Shown: positions 1-8,956 of the stretch, one piece after another
Layout: each line of letters begins with the position of its first letter
How positions within the stretch are numbered: position 1 is the first letter of the stretch
Source: Oscillospiraceae bacterium
GTDB lineage: Bacteria; Bacillota; Clostridia; Oscillospirales; Acutalibacteraceae
Assembly: GCA_015066625.1 (NCBI GenBank)
Contig: SVOC01000005.1
Span: 24,094 to 88,093, forward strand
Length of the DNA stretch: 64,000 nt
Direction of reading: 5' to 3'
Notes under the pieces: generated by a model
The model's database searches: none
Told to the model about the DNA's origin: nothing
What the model saw: only the letters and a program-made list of their open reading frames with translations
Position numbers and translations under genes: made by a program

Positions 1-806
1 ATGAGAGTAACTATTGTAGCATATCCCGCAACATCAATACCGAAGGCAAGCTTCTGAATTACAACCACAAACAGATAAATGATAGACAGCACGGAGGTGA
101 TGAGCCCCAACACGGTTGCTATTCTCAGGGGTGCGGTTGTAAACGCAAAAATGCCTTCCATTGCGTATTTGAACAGCTTCCAGAATGACCAGTTTGATGT
201 GCCCGTTGCTCTTTCTTCAACCTCATATGGAATAAATTTCGTATTGAAGCCTACCCAGGAGAAAAGTCCCTTTGAGAATCTGAAATATTCATCCATCTGA
301 ATAACAGCTTCAACCATCGGTCTGCGGAAGGTACGGAAATCGCTTGCACCCTGAATAAATTCCGTATCGGAAAACTTATTGATAAGCTTATAAAATCCGT
401 CTTTGAAGAATACAAGCAATTTGCTTTCCTTTCTTTCATCCTGATATGCTGCCACACAGTCGTATTCAGACTCGGAATCAAGCATATTCACCATATCAAG
501 AGCTATTGACGGTCTCTGCTGCAAATCGGCATCAATTATTGTAACATAATCACCTTCCGATTCTTTAAGACCTGCATACATGGCGGATTCCTTGCCGAAA
601 TTCCGTGAAAAATTCACGATTTTAACAGGCAAATCACCTTCACAAAGCTTCTGAAGCTCCTTGAAGGTGCCGTCACGGCTGCCGTCATTGACAAAAACAA
701 GCTCATATTTAAAATCTACATTTGCAAAATCTTTCTTGACCGCTTCATAGAAAAGCGGTACATTTTTTTCCTCATTATAACAAGGAACAACAAGAGAAAG
801 CTTCAT
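1..806 (-). CDS. Glycosyltransferase family 2, DPM1/GtrB-like (3' end off the window)
   Basis: The reading frame starts with ATG at 806 and runs off the left edge, leaving 268 residues of a protein that is usually a little over 300. The N terminus is a GT-A fold: MKLSLVVPCYNEEKN, then FVNDGSRDGT, and DADLQ at about residues 86-90, which is the metal/nucleotide-sugar motif of this family. After the catalytic domain comes TGTSNWSFWKL, typical of polyprenyl-phosphate glycosyltransferases, and then a hydrophobic stretch (about residues 225-255), the first of the expected membrane helices. Family knowledge suggests transfer of a sugar from a nucleotide donor to undecaprenyl phosphate at the inner face of the membrane. 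The usual DADLQDPP is DADLQQRP here. metK ends 14 bases upstream, so the two may be cotranscribed. The sugar cannot be told from the sequence. Confidence 0.9.
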   Translation of the reverse strand, partial: MKLSLVVPCYNEEKNVPLFYEAVKKDFANVDFKYELVFVNDGSRDGTFKELQKLCEGDLPVKIVNFSRNFGKESAMYAGLKESEGDYVTIIDADLQQRPSIALDMVNMLDSESEYDCVAAYQDERKESKLLVFFKDGFYKLINKFSDTEFIQGASDFRTFRRPMVEAVIQMDEYFRFSKGLFSWVGFNTKFIPYEVEERATGTSNWSFWKLFKYAMEGIFAFTTAPLRIATVLGLITSVLSIIYLFVVVIQKLAFGIDVAGYATIVTL

Positions 807-820
807 AAAATCTCACCTTT

Positions 821-1966
821 TCAGATTTTTGCCGCTTTTTTGATATCCTCAACTCTGTCTGTCTTTTCCCAGGGAAGATCAATATCCGTTCTGCCGATAT
901 GACCGAGAGCCGCAACCTGTCTGTAAATAGGTCTTCTCAGGTCAAGAGTGCTGATGATGCCTGCAGGGCTGAGGTCAAACAAAACATTGACGATTGCAGA
1001 TATTTCGGTATCTGTAATTTTGCCTGTGCCGAAGGTATCAACAAAAACAGAAACGGGCTGTTCAACACCGATTGCATAAGCAAGCTCAACCTCGCACTTG
1101 CTTGCAAGACCTGCAGCTACAATGTTCTTTGCAACATAGCGTGCTGCATAAGCTGCCGAGCGGTCAACCTTTGTGGGGTCTTTACCGCTGAATGCACCGC
1201 CGCCGTGGCGTGCATAACCGCCGTATGTATCAACAATAATCTTTCTGCCTGTAAGACCGCTGTCGCCCTGAGGACCGCCGGTTACAAATCTGCCGGTAGG
1301 ATTGATGTGATACTTTGTGTTTTCGTCAAGCATATCCGCAGGAATGGTTGTTTTGATTACCTTTTCGATAATATCCGCTCTTATCTGCTCAATCTCAACT
1401 TCAGGTGCGTGCTGCGATGATATAACAACGGTATCAATTCTTACGGGTCTGTGATTTTCGTCATACTCAACAGTAACCTGGCTCTTACCGTCGGGACGGA
1501 GATAACCCAATATACCGTCCTTACGCACTTCGGTAAGCTTTGCGCAAAGCTTATGTGCGAGAGAAATGGGGAGAGGCATAAGCTCGGGAGTTTCATCGCA
1601 GGCAAAGCCGAACATCATACCCTGGTCGCCTGCACCAAGCTTATCAACACCTCTGGCAATATCGCCCGACTGCTTGTCAAGAGCAGTCATAACCGCACAG
1701 GTTTTGCAGTCAAAACCGTACTCTGCATTATTATAACCGATATCATTCACTACATCCCTTACTATTGCGGGAATATCAAGCTCTGCGGTTGTTGTGATTT
1801 CACCCATAACAAGAACCATACCTGTTGTGCAGCAGGTTTCGCAGGCAACTCTGCCCATAGGGTCTTTTGCAAGAATCGCATCAAGCACTGCGTCAGAAAT
1901 CTGGTCGCAGATTTTATCGGGATGTCCGCCGGTAACGGATTCCGATGTGAATAAGTAATTAGCCAT
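821..1966 (-). CDS. metK: S-adenosylmethionine synthase
   Basis: Makes S-adenosylmethionine from ATP and methionine in the cytoplasm. The 381 residues match the usual length. The N terminus reads [18 protein letters not shown], with the ATP/methionine motif GGHPDK at residues 13-18; the central [10 protein letters not shown] and the C-terminal [17 protein letters not shown] are also family signatures. The ATG at 1966 follows AAAGAGG with eight bases between. Upstream lie a consensus promoter, a SAM-I riboswitch and an intrinsic terminator, so expression should fall when SAM is plentiful. The glycosyltransferase gene follows after 14 bases. No anomalies. Confidence 0.98.
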   Translation of the reverse strand: MANYLFTSESVTGGHPDKICDQISDAVLDAILAKDPMGRVACETCCTTGMVLVMGEITTTAELDIPAIVRDVVNDIGYNNAEYGFDCKTCAVMTALDKQSGDIARGVDKLGAGDQGMMFGFACDETPELMPLPISLAHKLCAKLTEVRKDGILGYLRPDGKSQVTVEYDENHRPVRIDTVVISSQHAPEVEIEQIRADIIEKVIKTTIPADMLDENTKYHINPTGRFVTGGPQGDSGLTGRKIIVDTYGGYARHGGGAFSGKDPTKVDRSAAYAARYVAKNIVAAGLASKCEVELAYAIGVEQPVSVFVDTFGTGKITDTEISAIVNVLFDLSPAGIISTLDLRRPIYRQVAALGHIGRTDIDLPWEKTDRVEDIKKAAKI

Positions 1967-2006
1967 CTTTTATACCTCTTTTTACTGAATTCTATCAACA
2001 ATGTCC

Positions 2007-2036
2007 AAAAAAATGACCCGCCGATATAAGGCGGGT
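2007..2036 (-). terminator. Intrinsic terminator of the metK riboswitch
   Basis: On the minus strand a 7-bp GC-rich stem (ACCCGCC / GGCGGGT, plus-strand 2016-2036) is followed by seven T residues (plus-strand A run 2007-2013). It lies between the SAM-I aptamer and metK, the position of the expression platform. Formation when the aptamer is SAM-bound would stop transcription before metK. Confidence 0.9.
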
Positions 2037-2043
2037 TAAATCA

Positions 2044-2139
2044 CCTTATCTTCCGACATTACGCCGCAGGATTTAGCACCTTGCATAACACAGGTTGCCG
2101 GGCTTCAAAGGGCCTGTCCCTCAGCCTCTCTCAATAAGG
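2044..2139 (-). promoter_or_regulatory. SAM-I (S-box) riboswitch aptamer
   Basis: Read on the minus strand, the segment has the S-box landmarks in order: CTTATTGAGAGAGG..GAGGGA at the 5' side, GGCCCTTTGAAGCCCGGCAACC in the middle, AAGGTGCTAAATCC later, and GGAAGATAAGG closing helix P1 with the 5' CCTTAT. These are the conserved residues that contact S-adenosylmethionine. It is followed by an intrinsic terminator and then metK, the classic arrangement for transcriptional OFF control. Confidence 0.96.
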
Positions 2140-2159
2140 ACATATTCTATTGACACTTA

Positions 2160-2188
2160 ATTATATAATATGAGAATTCTTTTGTCAA
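2160..2188 (-). promoter_or_regulatory. metK promoter
   Basis: Minus-strand -35 TTGACA (2183-2188), 17-base spacer, -10 TATAAT (2160-2165): both hexamers are perfect sigma-A consensus. The predicted start lies about 13 bases before the S-box aptamer. The -35 box overlaps the stop codon of the upstream HAD gene. Confidence 0.92.
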
Positions 2189-2847
2189 CCGTTATTCGAC
2201 AAATATACACACTTCAGGACTTCTTCGGGAGTATCAACAATGTACTCTGCACCGTTTTCTTCAAGAATCTCACGGTCACGGAAGCCCCAGGTAACACCGA
2301 TACACGGTATGCCTGCGTTATGTGCAGTAATACAGTCAACCTCGGAATCGCCCACATAAACTGCATTTTCTTTTGACACAGCCAATTTTTCAAGAGCACA
2401 AAATATGCCGTCAGGCTCAGGTTTCTGGGCAACACCGTCAACCTGACCTACAGTTACATCTATGAATTCGTCAAAAAAACGGCTGACTATTTCTTTTGCC
2501 GCCCAATGAATTTTGTTTGTAACAACGGCGGTTTTAATACCTTTGTTTTTCAAAGCTTCAAGCACTTCGTTTACGCCGTCGTAAGGCTTTGTGTTTACGC
2601 AGGAATTCTTTTCATAGTGCACTTTGAAAGCATTCAGACATTCCTCGCACACATTTTCGGGTGTGCCGTAAGGCACGCTGAGATTGATAAGTCTGCGTAT
2701 ACCGTTGCCCACAAAAGAACGGACTTCTTCTGTACTTCTCTGAGAAAAACCGCACTCCGAAAGCGCAAAGTTCACACTGTTTGTAAGGTCAGCCAATGTG
2801 TCTGTGAGAGTGCCGTCAAGGTCAAATATCACTGCTTTAATTTCCAT
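2185..2847 (-). CDS. HAD-family phosphatase, phosphoglycolate phosphatase-like
   Basis: A 220-residue HAD hydrolase of subfamily I. Motif I is FDLDGTLTD with nucleophile Asp9 and acid/base Asp11; motif II is VVTNK around residue 112; motif IV is YVGDSEVDC around residue 165. Length and alpha-helical cap fit phosphoglycolate phosphatase or pyrophosphatase PpaX relatives, which dephosphorylate small phosphate esters in the cytoplasm; the substrate cannot be fixed. The ATG at 2847 has GAGG seven bases upstream; an in-frame TTG one codon earlier is less well spaced. The gene sits between a terminator closing the heat-shock operon and the metK promoter. Confidence 0.85.
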   Translation of the reverse strand: MEIKAVIFDLDGTLTDTLADLTNSVNFALSECGFSQRSTEEVRSFVGNGIRRLINLSVPYGTPENVCEECLNAFKVHYEKNSCVNTKPYDGVNEVLEALKNKGIKTAVVTNKIHWAAKEIVSRFFDEFIDVTVGQVDGVAQKPEPDGIFCALEKLAVSKENAVYVGDSEVDCITAHNAGIPCIGVTWGFRDREILEENGAEYIVDTPEEVLKCVYLSNNG

Positions 2848-2858
2848 CAATATACCTC

Positions 2859-2889
2859 AAAAACGCCGTGCCAATGACACAGCGTTTTT
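2859..2889 (-). terminator. Terminator of the hrcA-dnaJ operon
   Basis: Minus strand: AAAAACGC pairs with GCGTTTTT (2859-2866 with 2882-2889), extended by an inner CGTG/CAC pairing, and ends in a T run. It begins two bases past the dnaJ stop codon and separates the heat-shock operon from the HAD gene. Confidence 0.75.
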
Positions 2890-2891
2890 AC

Positions 2892-4058
2892 TTATTTCTT
2901 GCTTTTGAACTTATCGAAAAAACCTTCTTTGCCGTTGCCGATGGGCGAACCTCTCTTTACACCAAGCTCTTTTTCAAGCTCGGCAAGAAGGTCACGCTGA
3001 CGCTGTGTAAGATTTTTCGGTGTATCAACAACAACACGCACAAGCTGGTCGCCTCTGCCTCTGCCGTTAAGAATCTGAATACCCTTACCCTTAAGGCTGA
3101 ATACGGCTTCGGACTGAGTGCCTGCGGGCAAATCAAACTTAACATCGCCGTCAAGCGTGGGGATTCTGATACTGTCGCCAAGTGCCGCCTGAGTAAAGCT
3201 GACGTGCTGTTCAAGCCATACATTGTAGCCGTCACGCTCAAAATAGGCGTGAGGTCTGACAAACACCGCAACCTTAAGGTCGCCCTGAGGACCGCCGTTG
3301 ACACCTGCGTTACCTGCGCCGCTGACAACAAAAACCTGACGGTCGTCAATACCTGCAGGTATGTTCACGTCAACAGAAACCTTCTTGTTGACTCTTCCGT
3401 TGCCGCGGCATTTTGAGCAGGGGTTATCTATAACCTTGCCCTTGCCCTGACATTTGGGGCAGGATTTCTGACTTGAAATCACACCGAAGGGAGTTCTCTG
3501 CTGAACATTTACATAGCCTCTGCCCTGACAGTCGGGGCAGGTTTTGGGTGCCGAGCCTGCGCTTGCACCCGTGCCGTGACAGTCGGGACAGGAATCAACA
3601 CGGTTGATATCAACGGTTCTTTTGCAACCCTTTGCCGCTTCCTCAAAGGAAATGGTAACCCTTGTCTGAACGGTTTCGCCCTTTTGGGGTGCGTTGGGGT
3701 TTGCCTGCCTTCCGCCGCCGAATCCGCCGCCGAAAAACGAGCCGAATATATCTCCCAGATCGCCGAAATCAAAACCGCCTCCGCCGAATCCGCCGCCGTA
3801 AGCACCCCCGCCGCCTGCACCGTAATTGGGGTCAACACCTGCGTGACCAAACTGGTCATAACGGGCTTTTTTCTGGCTGTCGGAAAGCACTTCGTAGGCT
3901 TCGTTGGCTTCTTTGAATTTGGCTTCAGCCTCAGCATCACCCGGATTAAGGTCCGGATGATACTGCTTGGCTTTTTTTCTGTATGCTTTTTTTATTTCGT
4001 CATCGCTTGCACTTTTTGACACGCCGAGGACTTCATAATAATCTCTCTTATCTGCCAA
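2892..4058 (-). CDS. dnaJ: Chaperone protein DnaJ
   Basis: Hsp40 co-chaperone that delivers unfolded proteins to DnaK and stimulates its ATPase. The 388 residues show the full type I layout: a J domain at residues 1-70 with the HPD motif ([10 protein letters not shown]), a Gly/Phe-rich linker (about 75-120), a zinc domain with four CxxCxGxG repeats ([32 protein letters not shown]; about 155-220), and two C-terminal beta domains. It follows dnaK after 14 bases as the last gene of the hrcA-grpE-dnaK-dnaJ operon, so it should share HrcA/CIRCE control. Length and motifs are ordinary. Confidence 0.98.
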   Translation of the reverse strand: MADKRDYYEVLGVSKSASDDEIKKAYRKKAKQYHPDLNPGDAEAEAKFKEANEAYEVLSDSQKKARYDQFGHAGVDPNYGAGGGGAYGGGFGGGGFDFGDLGDIFGSFFGGGFGGGRQANPNAPQKGETVQTRVTISFEEAAKGCKRTVDINRVDSCPDCHGTGASAGSAPKTCPDCQGRGYVNVQQRTPFGVISSQKSCPKCQGKGKVIDNPCSKCRGNGRVNKKVSVDVNIPAGIDDRQVFVVSGAGNAGVNGGPQGDLKVAVFVRPHAYFERDGYNVWLEQHVSFTQAALGDSIRIPTLDGDVKFDLPAGTQSEAVFSLKGKGIQILNGRGRGDQLVRVVVDTPKNLTQRQRDLLAELEKELGVKRGSPIGNGKEGFFDKFKSKK

Positions 4059-4072
4059 GGGGATTAACTCCT

Positions 4073-5896
4073 TTAATTGTTGTCGTCAACGTCTGTGTAG
4101 TTTGCTTCGGTGTAACCGTTGTCACCTGCACCGGCATCGCCCTGCTGAGCCTGAGCTGCTTCTGCAGCTGCCTTATAAAGTTTCTCTGATACTTCGTGGA
4201 ACTTTGCAGTAAGCTCGTCCTGACGGCTCTTGATAAGGTTGATATCTTCGCCCTTGAGAGCTTCCTTAAGAGCATCAATCTTTTCATTCACGCCTGCTTT
4301 TTCGTCTTCGCTGAACTTATCGCCGTTTTCGTTCATAAGCTTTTCACACTGATATACCATCTGGTCTGCGGCATTGCGTGTGTCAACATTTTCACGGCGT
4401 TCCTTATCTTCCTGTGCAAATTTCTCTGCATCTGCAACAGCCTTTTCAATATCTTCCTTGGACATATTTGTTGAGGAAGTGATGTTGATTGACTGCTCCT
4501 TCTGTGTACCGAGATCCTTTGCGGAAACATGGACGATACCGTTGGCGTCTATATCGAAAGTAACTTCAATCTGAGGAATACCTCTGGGGGCGGGCATAAT
4601 GCCGTCAAGATGGAACACGCCGAGAGTTTTGTTATCTCTTGCAAATTCTCTTTCACCCTGAAGAACGTGAACTTCAACTGAGGGCTGATTGTCTGCAGCT
4701 GTTGAGAAAATCTGGCTCTTCTTAACGGGGATAGTTGTGTTTCTGTCAATAATCTTTGTGCTGATACCGCCCATGGTTTCGATACCCAGTGAAAGGGGTG
4801 TAACATCGAGAAGAAGAAGACCCTTAACCTCGCCGCCGAGAACACCCGCCTGAAGTGCGGCACCGATTGCAACACATTCGTCGGGGTTAATGCCCTTGAA
4901 AGGCTCTGTACCCATAAACTTCTTTACAGCTTCCTGAACAGCGGGAATTCTTGATGAACCGCCTACCATAAGAACCTTATCGATTTCTGATGTCTTGAGA
5001 CCCGAATCGTTCATTGCCTGACGGACAGGACCCATTGTAGCATCAACAAGGTCTGCTGTAAGCTCATTGAACTTTGCTCTTGTGAGAGTCATTTCAAGGT
5101 GCTTGGGACCTGTTGCATCTGCTGTGATGAAAGGAAGGCTGATGTTTGAGGTTGTAACACCTGAAAGCTCAATCTTTGCCTTTTCTGCAGCTTCCTTAAG
5201 ACGCTGCATAGCCATTTTGTCGCCTCTCAGGTCAATGCCCTGCTCAGCCTTGAAGCCGTCAGCAAGCCAGTTAATAACTCTCTGGTCAAAATCGTCACCG
5301 CCGAGACGATTGTTGCCTGCGGTTGCAAGAACCTCCTGAACGCCGTCACCCATTTCGATGATTGAAACGTCGAAAGTACCGCCGCCAAGGTCATAAACCA
5401 TAACCTTCTGGTCGGTTTCTTTATCAATACCGTATGCAAGAGCTGCTGCGGTGGGCTCGTTGATAATTCTCTTTACTTCAAGACCTGCAATCTTACCTGC
5501 GTCTTTTGTAGCCTGTCTCTGTGCATCGGTGAAGTATGCGGGAACTGTGATAACAGCTTCTGTTACGGTGTCTCCGAGATATGCTTCTGCATCAGTTTTA
5601 AGCTTCTGAAGAATCATTGCAGAGATTTCCTGGGGTGTGAACTTCTTATCGTCAACAGCTACCTTGTAGTCCGAACCCATCTGTCTTTTGATTGAAGCAA
5701 TTGTTCTGTCGGGGTTTGTGATTGCCTGTCTCTTTGCAACCTGACCTACCATTCTTTCGCCTGTTTTGCCGAAAGCCACAACAGAGGGAGTTGTTCTTGC
5801 ACCCTCAGCGTTTGCGATAACTACGGGCTCGCCGCCTTCAATTACTGCTACGCAGGAATTGGTTGTACCCAAGTCAATACCGATAATTTTTGCCAT
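4073..5896 (-). CDS. dnaK: Chaperone protein DnaK (Hsp70)
   Basis: ATP-driven Hsp70 chaperone of the cytoplasm, working with DnaJ and GrpE. The 607 residues carry [13 protein letters not shown] (phosphate loop 1) at the N terminus, [12 protein letters not shown] around residue 170, and [11 protein letters not shown] around 310, the three Hsp70 signatures. The substrate-binding domain and helical lid follow, ending in an acidic tail with VDDNN. The ATG at 5896 lies 9 bases after AGGAGG. Codon choice is strongly biased, as expected for a highly expressed gene. It lies 39 bases after grpE in the CIRCE operon. Confidence 0.99.
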   Translation of the reverse strand: MAKIIGIDLGTTNSCVAVIEGGEPVVIANAEGARTTPSVVAFGKTGERMVGQVAKRQAITNPDRTIASIKRQMGSDYKVAVDDKKFTPQEISAMILQKLKTDAEAYLGDTVTEAVITVPAYFTDAQRQATKDAGKIAGLEVKRIINEPTAAALAYGIDKETDQKVMVYDLGGGTFDVSIIEMGDGVQEVLATAGNNRLGGDDFDQRVINWLADGFKAEQGIDLRGDKMAMQRLKEAAEKAKIELSGVTTSNISLPFITADATGPKHLEMTLTRAKFNELTADLVDATMGPVRQAMNDSGLKTSEIDKVLMVGGSSRIPAVQEAVKKFMGTEPFKGINPDECVAIGAALQAGVLGGEVKGLLLLDVTPLSLGIETMGGISTKIIDRNTTIPVKKSQIFSTAADNQPSVEVHVLQGEREFARDNKTLGVFHLDGIMPAPRGIPQIEVTFDIDANGIVHVSAKDLGTQKEQSINITSSTNMSKEDIEKAVADAEKFAQEDKERRENVDTRNAADQMVYQCEKLMNENGDKFSEDEKAGVNEKIDALKEALKGEDINLIKSRQDELTAKFHEVSEKLYKAAAEAAQAQQGDAGAGDNGYTEANYTDVDDNN

Positions 5897-5935
5897 AATA
5901 ATTTTCCTCCTATAATAAAGTAAAATTTATAAACA

Positions 5936-6430
5936 TTATGAATTTGCAACCTGAACAACAGCTTCTCTGATTATTCTGTCGCCCAGTTTATAGCCTTTTG
6001 AAAATACGGATGCAACCTGATTTTCACCCAGTTCGGGGTCTTCAACGGTCATAACCGCATTGTGGATGTTGGGATCAAATTCATCCCCTCTTGCACCGTA
6101 TGCTTCGATTCCCAGTTTTTTGAGGATTTCGCCAAGCTGTGTAAAAATAAGGTCAATGCCCTTCTTGTAGTCCTCAAAACTGCATTCCTTATTTTCTGCC
6201 GCTCTGTCAAAGTTATCCAGCACGGGAAGAAGATCTTTAACGATTTCCGCCCGGGATGAAGTGTAAATATCCTGCTTTTCTTTCTGTGAGCGCTTGCGGA
6301 AGTTATCATATTCCGCACAAAGTCTCAGGAACTGCTCATTCTTTTCATCAAGCTCTTTCTGAAGCTTTTGTTCCGCAGTTTCAACGGTTTCTTCTTCAAC
6401 CGTTTCGGGAGTTTTCTTTTCTTTTTTCAT
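5936..6430 (-). CDS. grpE: Nucleotide exchange factor GrpE
   Basis: Releases ADP from DnaK. The chosen ATG (6430) gives 164 residues and has GAAAGGA eight bases upstream; a longer frame from 6454 would overlap hrcA and has no such site. The N-terminal third is a Glu/Lys-rich coiled coil (about residues 5-60) leading into RLCAEYDNFRKRSQKE, and the C-terminal beta domain contains NPNIHNAVM-like sequence (DEFDPNIHNAVM) and the closing IREAVVQVA, both GrpE hallmarks. It lies 13 bases downstream of hrcA and upstream of dnaK. Confidence 0.96.
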   Translation of the reverse strand: MKKEKKTPETVEEETVETAEQKLQKELDEKNEQFLRLCAEYDNFRKRSQKEKQDIYTSSRAEIVKDLLPVLDNFDRAAENKECSFEDYKKGIDLIFTQLGEILKKLGIEAYGARGDEFDPNIHNAVMTVEDPELGENQVASVFSKGYKLGDRIIREAVVQVANS

Positions 6431-6443
6431 CACGAAATCCTTT

Positions 6444-7466
6444 CTATTCTTCAATAGCCTGCGTTATAAGTCTGCCGACAAGGTTTGTCAGATATTTAAC
6501 GCTGGGAATTATATTTTCATAATCCATACGGGTAGGTCCTATGATTCCGATTGTTCCCGAATCACTGCCACCCACTGAATACTTCGCAACTATGACACTT
6601 GAATTTTCAAGCTGACGGTAAATATTTTCTCTGCCTATTTTAACATTTATCGGTTCTGTTGCGCCGTTGAGAACAGCAGAAACCGGCTCTTTTTTATTAA
6701 GAAATTCCAGCAATTCCAGAGCATCTCTGCCGTAGCTTGTAAAAAGATTTGAACTGCCGCCAACCATTATTCTTGATGTTGCCGTGCTTTTGGCAAGCTC
6801 ACACACCGCCGCCATAAGAGGAAGCATTGCAAAAACATCGCCGTCAACGGATGCTGCAACGGTCTGCATTGATGCTACACTGATATCCGATGCGGGTTTG
6901 CCGATAATACAGGACTGAACGATGTTATAAAACTGTTCGCATATTTTTGCGGTAAGCTCGCAATCCAGCCTGCAAAGTCTGCTTTTGAGAATTCCGTTTG
7001 ATGTAAGAAGCACAAGCATTGCGGAATGAACGCCTACGGGCACAAGCTCGATTTTGCGTATCAGCATTGCTTCGCCGCCGGGTGCAGTTGAAACGCAGGC
7101 ACATTTTGTAAGGTCTGCAAGAACCTCGCCCGCTTGGGCAATAAGCCTTTCGGGGTCGCCTGCTGCCGAGGAAATACCCGCTTCAATCATTCTGCGGTTA
7201 AGCTCGTCAATCTCTCTGGACTTCATAAGGTTATCGACATAATACCTGTAACCCATCTGCGAAGGCACTCTGCCTGCCGAGGTATGAGGCTGTTCAAGAT
7301 AACCCATTGCGGCAAGGTCGCTCATTTCGTTACGCACCGTTGCAGAGGAAACCTGCATACCCGTCAGCGCAAGAAGTTCCTTTGAACCGATAGGCTCACC
7401 CGTTTTGATATACTGCTCAACAACAGCCGCCAATATCTGTTTTTTTCTCTCGCTGAGTTCCGACAC
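6444..7466 (-). CDS. hrcA: Heat-inducible transcription repressor HrcA
   Basis: Represses class I heat-shock genes by binding CIRCE; GroEL is the usual partner that keeps it active. The 340 residues have an N-terminal winged helix (LSERKKQILAAVVEQYI, then GEPIGSKELLA, and SSATVRNEMSDLAAMGYLEQP as the recognition region, roughly residues 1-75) followed by the dimerisation/GAF-like domain. The likely start is GTG at 7466, eight bases after GAGG; the longer GTG at 7475 would overlap that ribosome site. It is the first gene of its own operon and a CIRCE element overlaps its transcription start, so it autoregulates. Confidence 0.96.
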   Translation of the reverse strand: MSELSERKKQILAAVVEQYIKTGEPIGSKELLALTGMQVSSATVRNEMSDLAAMGYLEQPHTSAGRVPSQMGYRYYVDNLMKSREIDELNRRMIEAGISSAAGDPERLIAQAGEVLADLTKCACVSTAPGGEAMLIRKIELVPVGVHSAMLVLLTSNGILKSRLCRLDCELTAKICEQFYNIVQSCIIGKPASDISVASMQTVAASVDGDVFAMLPLMAAVCELAKSTATSRIMVGGSSNLFTSYGRDALELLEFLNKKEPVSAVLNGATEPINVKIGRENIYRQLENSSVIVAKYSVGGSDSGTIGIIGPTRMDYENIIPSVKYLTNLVGRLITQAIEE

Positions 7467-7486
7467 CTGCCACACCTCTTTCCTCA

Positions 7487-7524
7487 GAGTGCTAATTTTA
7501 GCACTCGAACTTTCAGAGTGCTAA
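7487..7524. promoter_or_regulatory. CIRCE operator with an extra half-site
   Basis: TTAGCACTC (7498-7506), nine bases, GAGTGCTAA (7516-7524): a perfect CIRCE element, the HrcA operator. A further perfect GAGTGCTAA sits at 7487-7495, two bases away from the first half, making a second palindrome GAGTGCTAA-TT-TTAGCACTC. The array lies just downstream of the hrcA -10 box. Confidence 0.97.
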
Positions 7525-7535
7525 TTACAGTTATT

Positions 7536-7564
7536 ACTATACCCCGAGAAAACGGATTTGTCAA
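7536..7564 (-). promoter_or_regulatory. hrcA operon promoter
   Basis: Minus-strand -35 TTGACA (7559-7564), 17-base spacer, -10 TATAGT (7536-7541). The predicted start falls at the edge of the CIRCE operator, so bound HrcA would block initiation. Confidence 0.9.
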
Positions 7565-7615
7565 TATTTGAATTGTAAACAAGTTGTTAAAATGTATGAA
7601 TTTTCCATTAACCGG

Positions 7616-7652
7616 AGAAATAATAAACGGGCCACGCAAATACGTGACCCGT
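7616..7652 (-). terminator. Probable alr terminator
   Basis: Minus strand stem ACGGGxCACG / CGTGxCCCGT (7627-7652, one mismatch) followed by a T-rich TTTATTATTT tail. It lies 15 bases past the alr stop codon. The tail is imperfect. Confidence 0.6.
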
Positions 7653-7666
7653 AAACATCAAATATA

Positions 7667-8812
7667 TTATGCCAATTCGCCGTTTTCGTAGTAGATTTTG
7701 TTAACTCTGGGCATAAACGTGCAAATCATTTCATAATTGAAGCTTCCGCACATTTCGCCGAGCTCTTCGGCGGTTATTTTACCGCCTTTATCTTCGCCCA
7801 TGATAATGACTCTGTCGCCTACACAGGCACCGTCAATACCGGTAATGTCAATCATTATCTGGTCCATACAGACTCTGCCCACAACAGGTGCTCTTTTGCC
7901 GCCTACAAGCACGCATCCTTTGTTTGAAAATGCTCTGTTATAGCCGTCGGCATAGCCGATACAAACCGTTGCTATTTTACGTTTTTCGGGTGTGACATAG
8001 GCGTGACCGTAGCCTATACCCTCACCTGCCTCAACATCCTTTATGTGGATGATACGGCTGATAACCTCCATCGCAGGCTTAAGCTCAACTTTTTCGGTCA
8101 TAACTTCATCTGAGGGATAGAGTCCGTAAAGTGCAATACCCATTCTGACCATATCGTAATGATAATCGGAATCGATTATTGCCGCACTGTTGCAGCAGTG
8201 CTTGAGCGGAATATCAATGCCTTCCGCTTCAAGCTTTAACAAAAATTCATCAAAACGCTTCTGCTGAATGTGCATAAAGGATTTGTCTTTGCAATCCGCA
8301 CTTGCGAAATGGGTAAAAACTCCGTCAATCACTATATTGGAAAGCGTTGATATTTTTTTGATTATTTCCACACTCTCGGAATTATCTTTAAGACCTATGC
8401 GGTTCATCCCCGTATCAACGGCAATGTGGATATAAGCCTTTTTGCTCATTTCAACGGCAAGCTGCGAAAGCTTGCGTGCATCGTCAAGACTGTAAACGGT
8501 AGAGATAAGGTTGTTTGCAATAAGCTCCTCGTAATGATAAGAGCTGGTATACGAAAGAATGAGTATGGGGTTTTTAATTCCGTTTTCACGGAGTTCAAGA
8601 GCTTCTTCAATATCGGCAACAGCAAAATAATCCGCCATATTTTCAAGCACCTTTGCAACTCTTACAGCACCGTGACCGTAAGCATTGGCTTTGACTATCG
8701 CCATTGTTTTCGTTTTTTCGGGAACAAGAGCTTTCAAAGCAATGAAATTCTCTTTGATTGCCGATAAATCGATTTTTGCAAAGCTTCTGTGATATTTGAG
8801 AGATTTCTGCAT
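7667..8812 (-). CDS. alr: Alanine racemase
   Basis: PLP enzyme that interconverts L- and D-alanine, supplying D-alanine for peptidoglycan (and relevant to spore germination in spore formers). The 381 residues begin FAKIDLSAIKENF and carry the PLP lysine in AIVKANAYGHGAV (Lys41); the C-terminal beta domain has the catalytic-tyrosine region GIGYGHAYVTP and VGRVCMDQIMID. The ATG at 8812 has AAGGGGTG eight bases upstream and a strong promoter 34 bases away. It is transcribed alone, divergently from the sugar symporter. Confidence 0.97.
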   Translation of the reverse strand: MQKSLKYHRSFAKIDLSAIKENFIALKALVPEKTKTMAIVKANAYGHGAVRVAKVLENMADYFAVADIEEALELRENGIKNPILILSYTSSYHYEELIANNLISTVYSLDDARKLSQLAVEMSKKAYIHIAVDTGMNRIGLKDNSESVEIIKKISTLSNIVIDGVFTHFASADCKDKSFMHIQQKRFDEFLLKLEAEGIDIPLKHCCNSAAIIDSDYHYDMVRMGIALYGLYPSDEVMTEKVELKPAMEVISRIIHIKDVEAGEGIGYGHAYVTPEKRKIATVCIGYADGYNRAFSNKGCVLVGGKRAPVVGRVCMDQIMIDITGIDGACVGDRVIIMGEDKGGKITAEELGEMCGSFNYEMICTFMPRVNKIYYENGELA

Positions 8813-8845
8813 AAGTCATTCACCCCTTTCATTCTATGCCATCAA

Positions 8846-8874
8846 AGTATAAAACAATACATTTGATTTGTCAA
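8846..8874 (-). promoter_or_regulatory. alr promoter
   Basis: Minus-strand -35 TTGACA (8869-8874), 17-base spacer, -10 TATACT (8846-8851). Its -35 box lies only 12 bases from that of the divergent symporter promoter. Confidence 0.88.
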
Positions 8875-8886
8875 CCTTTTTAAGAC

Positions 8887-8915
8887 TTGACCTAAGTGCA
8901 TTTATTTGGTATCAT
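8887..8915 (+). promoter_or_regulatory. Sugar symporter promoter
   Basis: -35 TTGACC (8887-8892), 17-base spacer, -10 TATCAT (8910-8915). It is close to the lepA promoter in sequence (shared TTGACCT and ATTTGGTATxAT). Confidence 0.8.
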
Positions 8916-8956
8916 ATATTTGTTATACGCAAAAATTCAGACAGGAGGTCTGCCCT

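Noticed and set aside
899..1954. Two plus-strand frames opposite metK (173 and 167 codons)
   Set aside because: Antisense shadows of a well-supported gene with no ribosome sites and Cys-rich nonsense composition.
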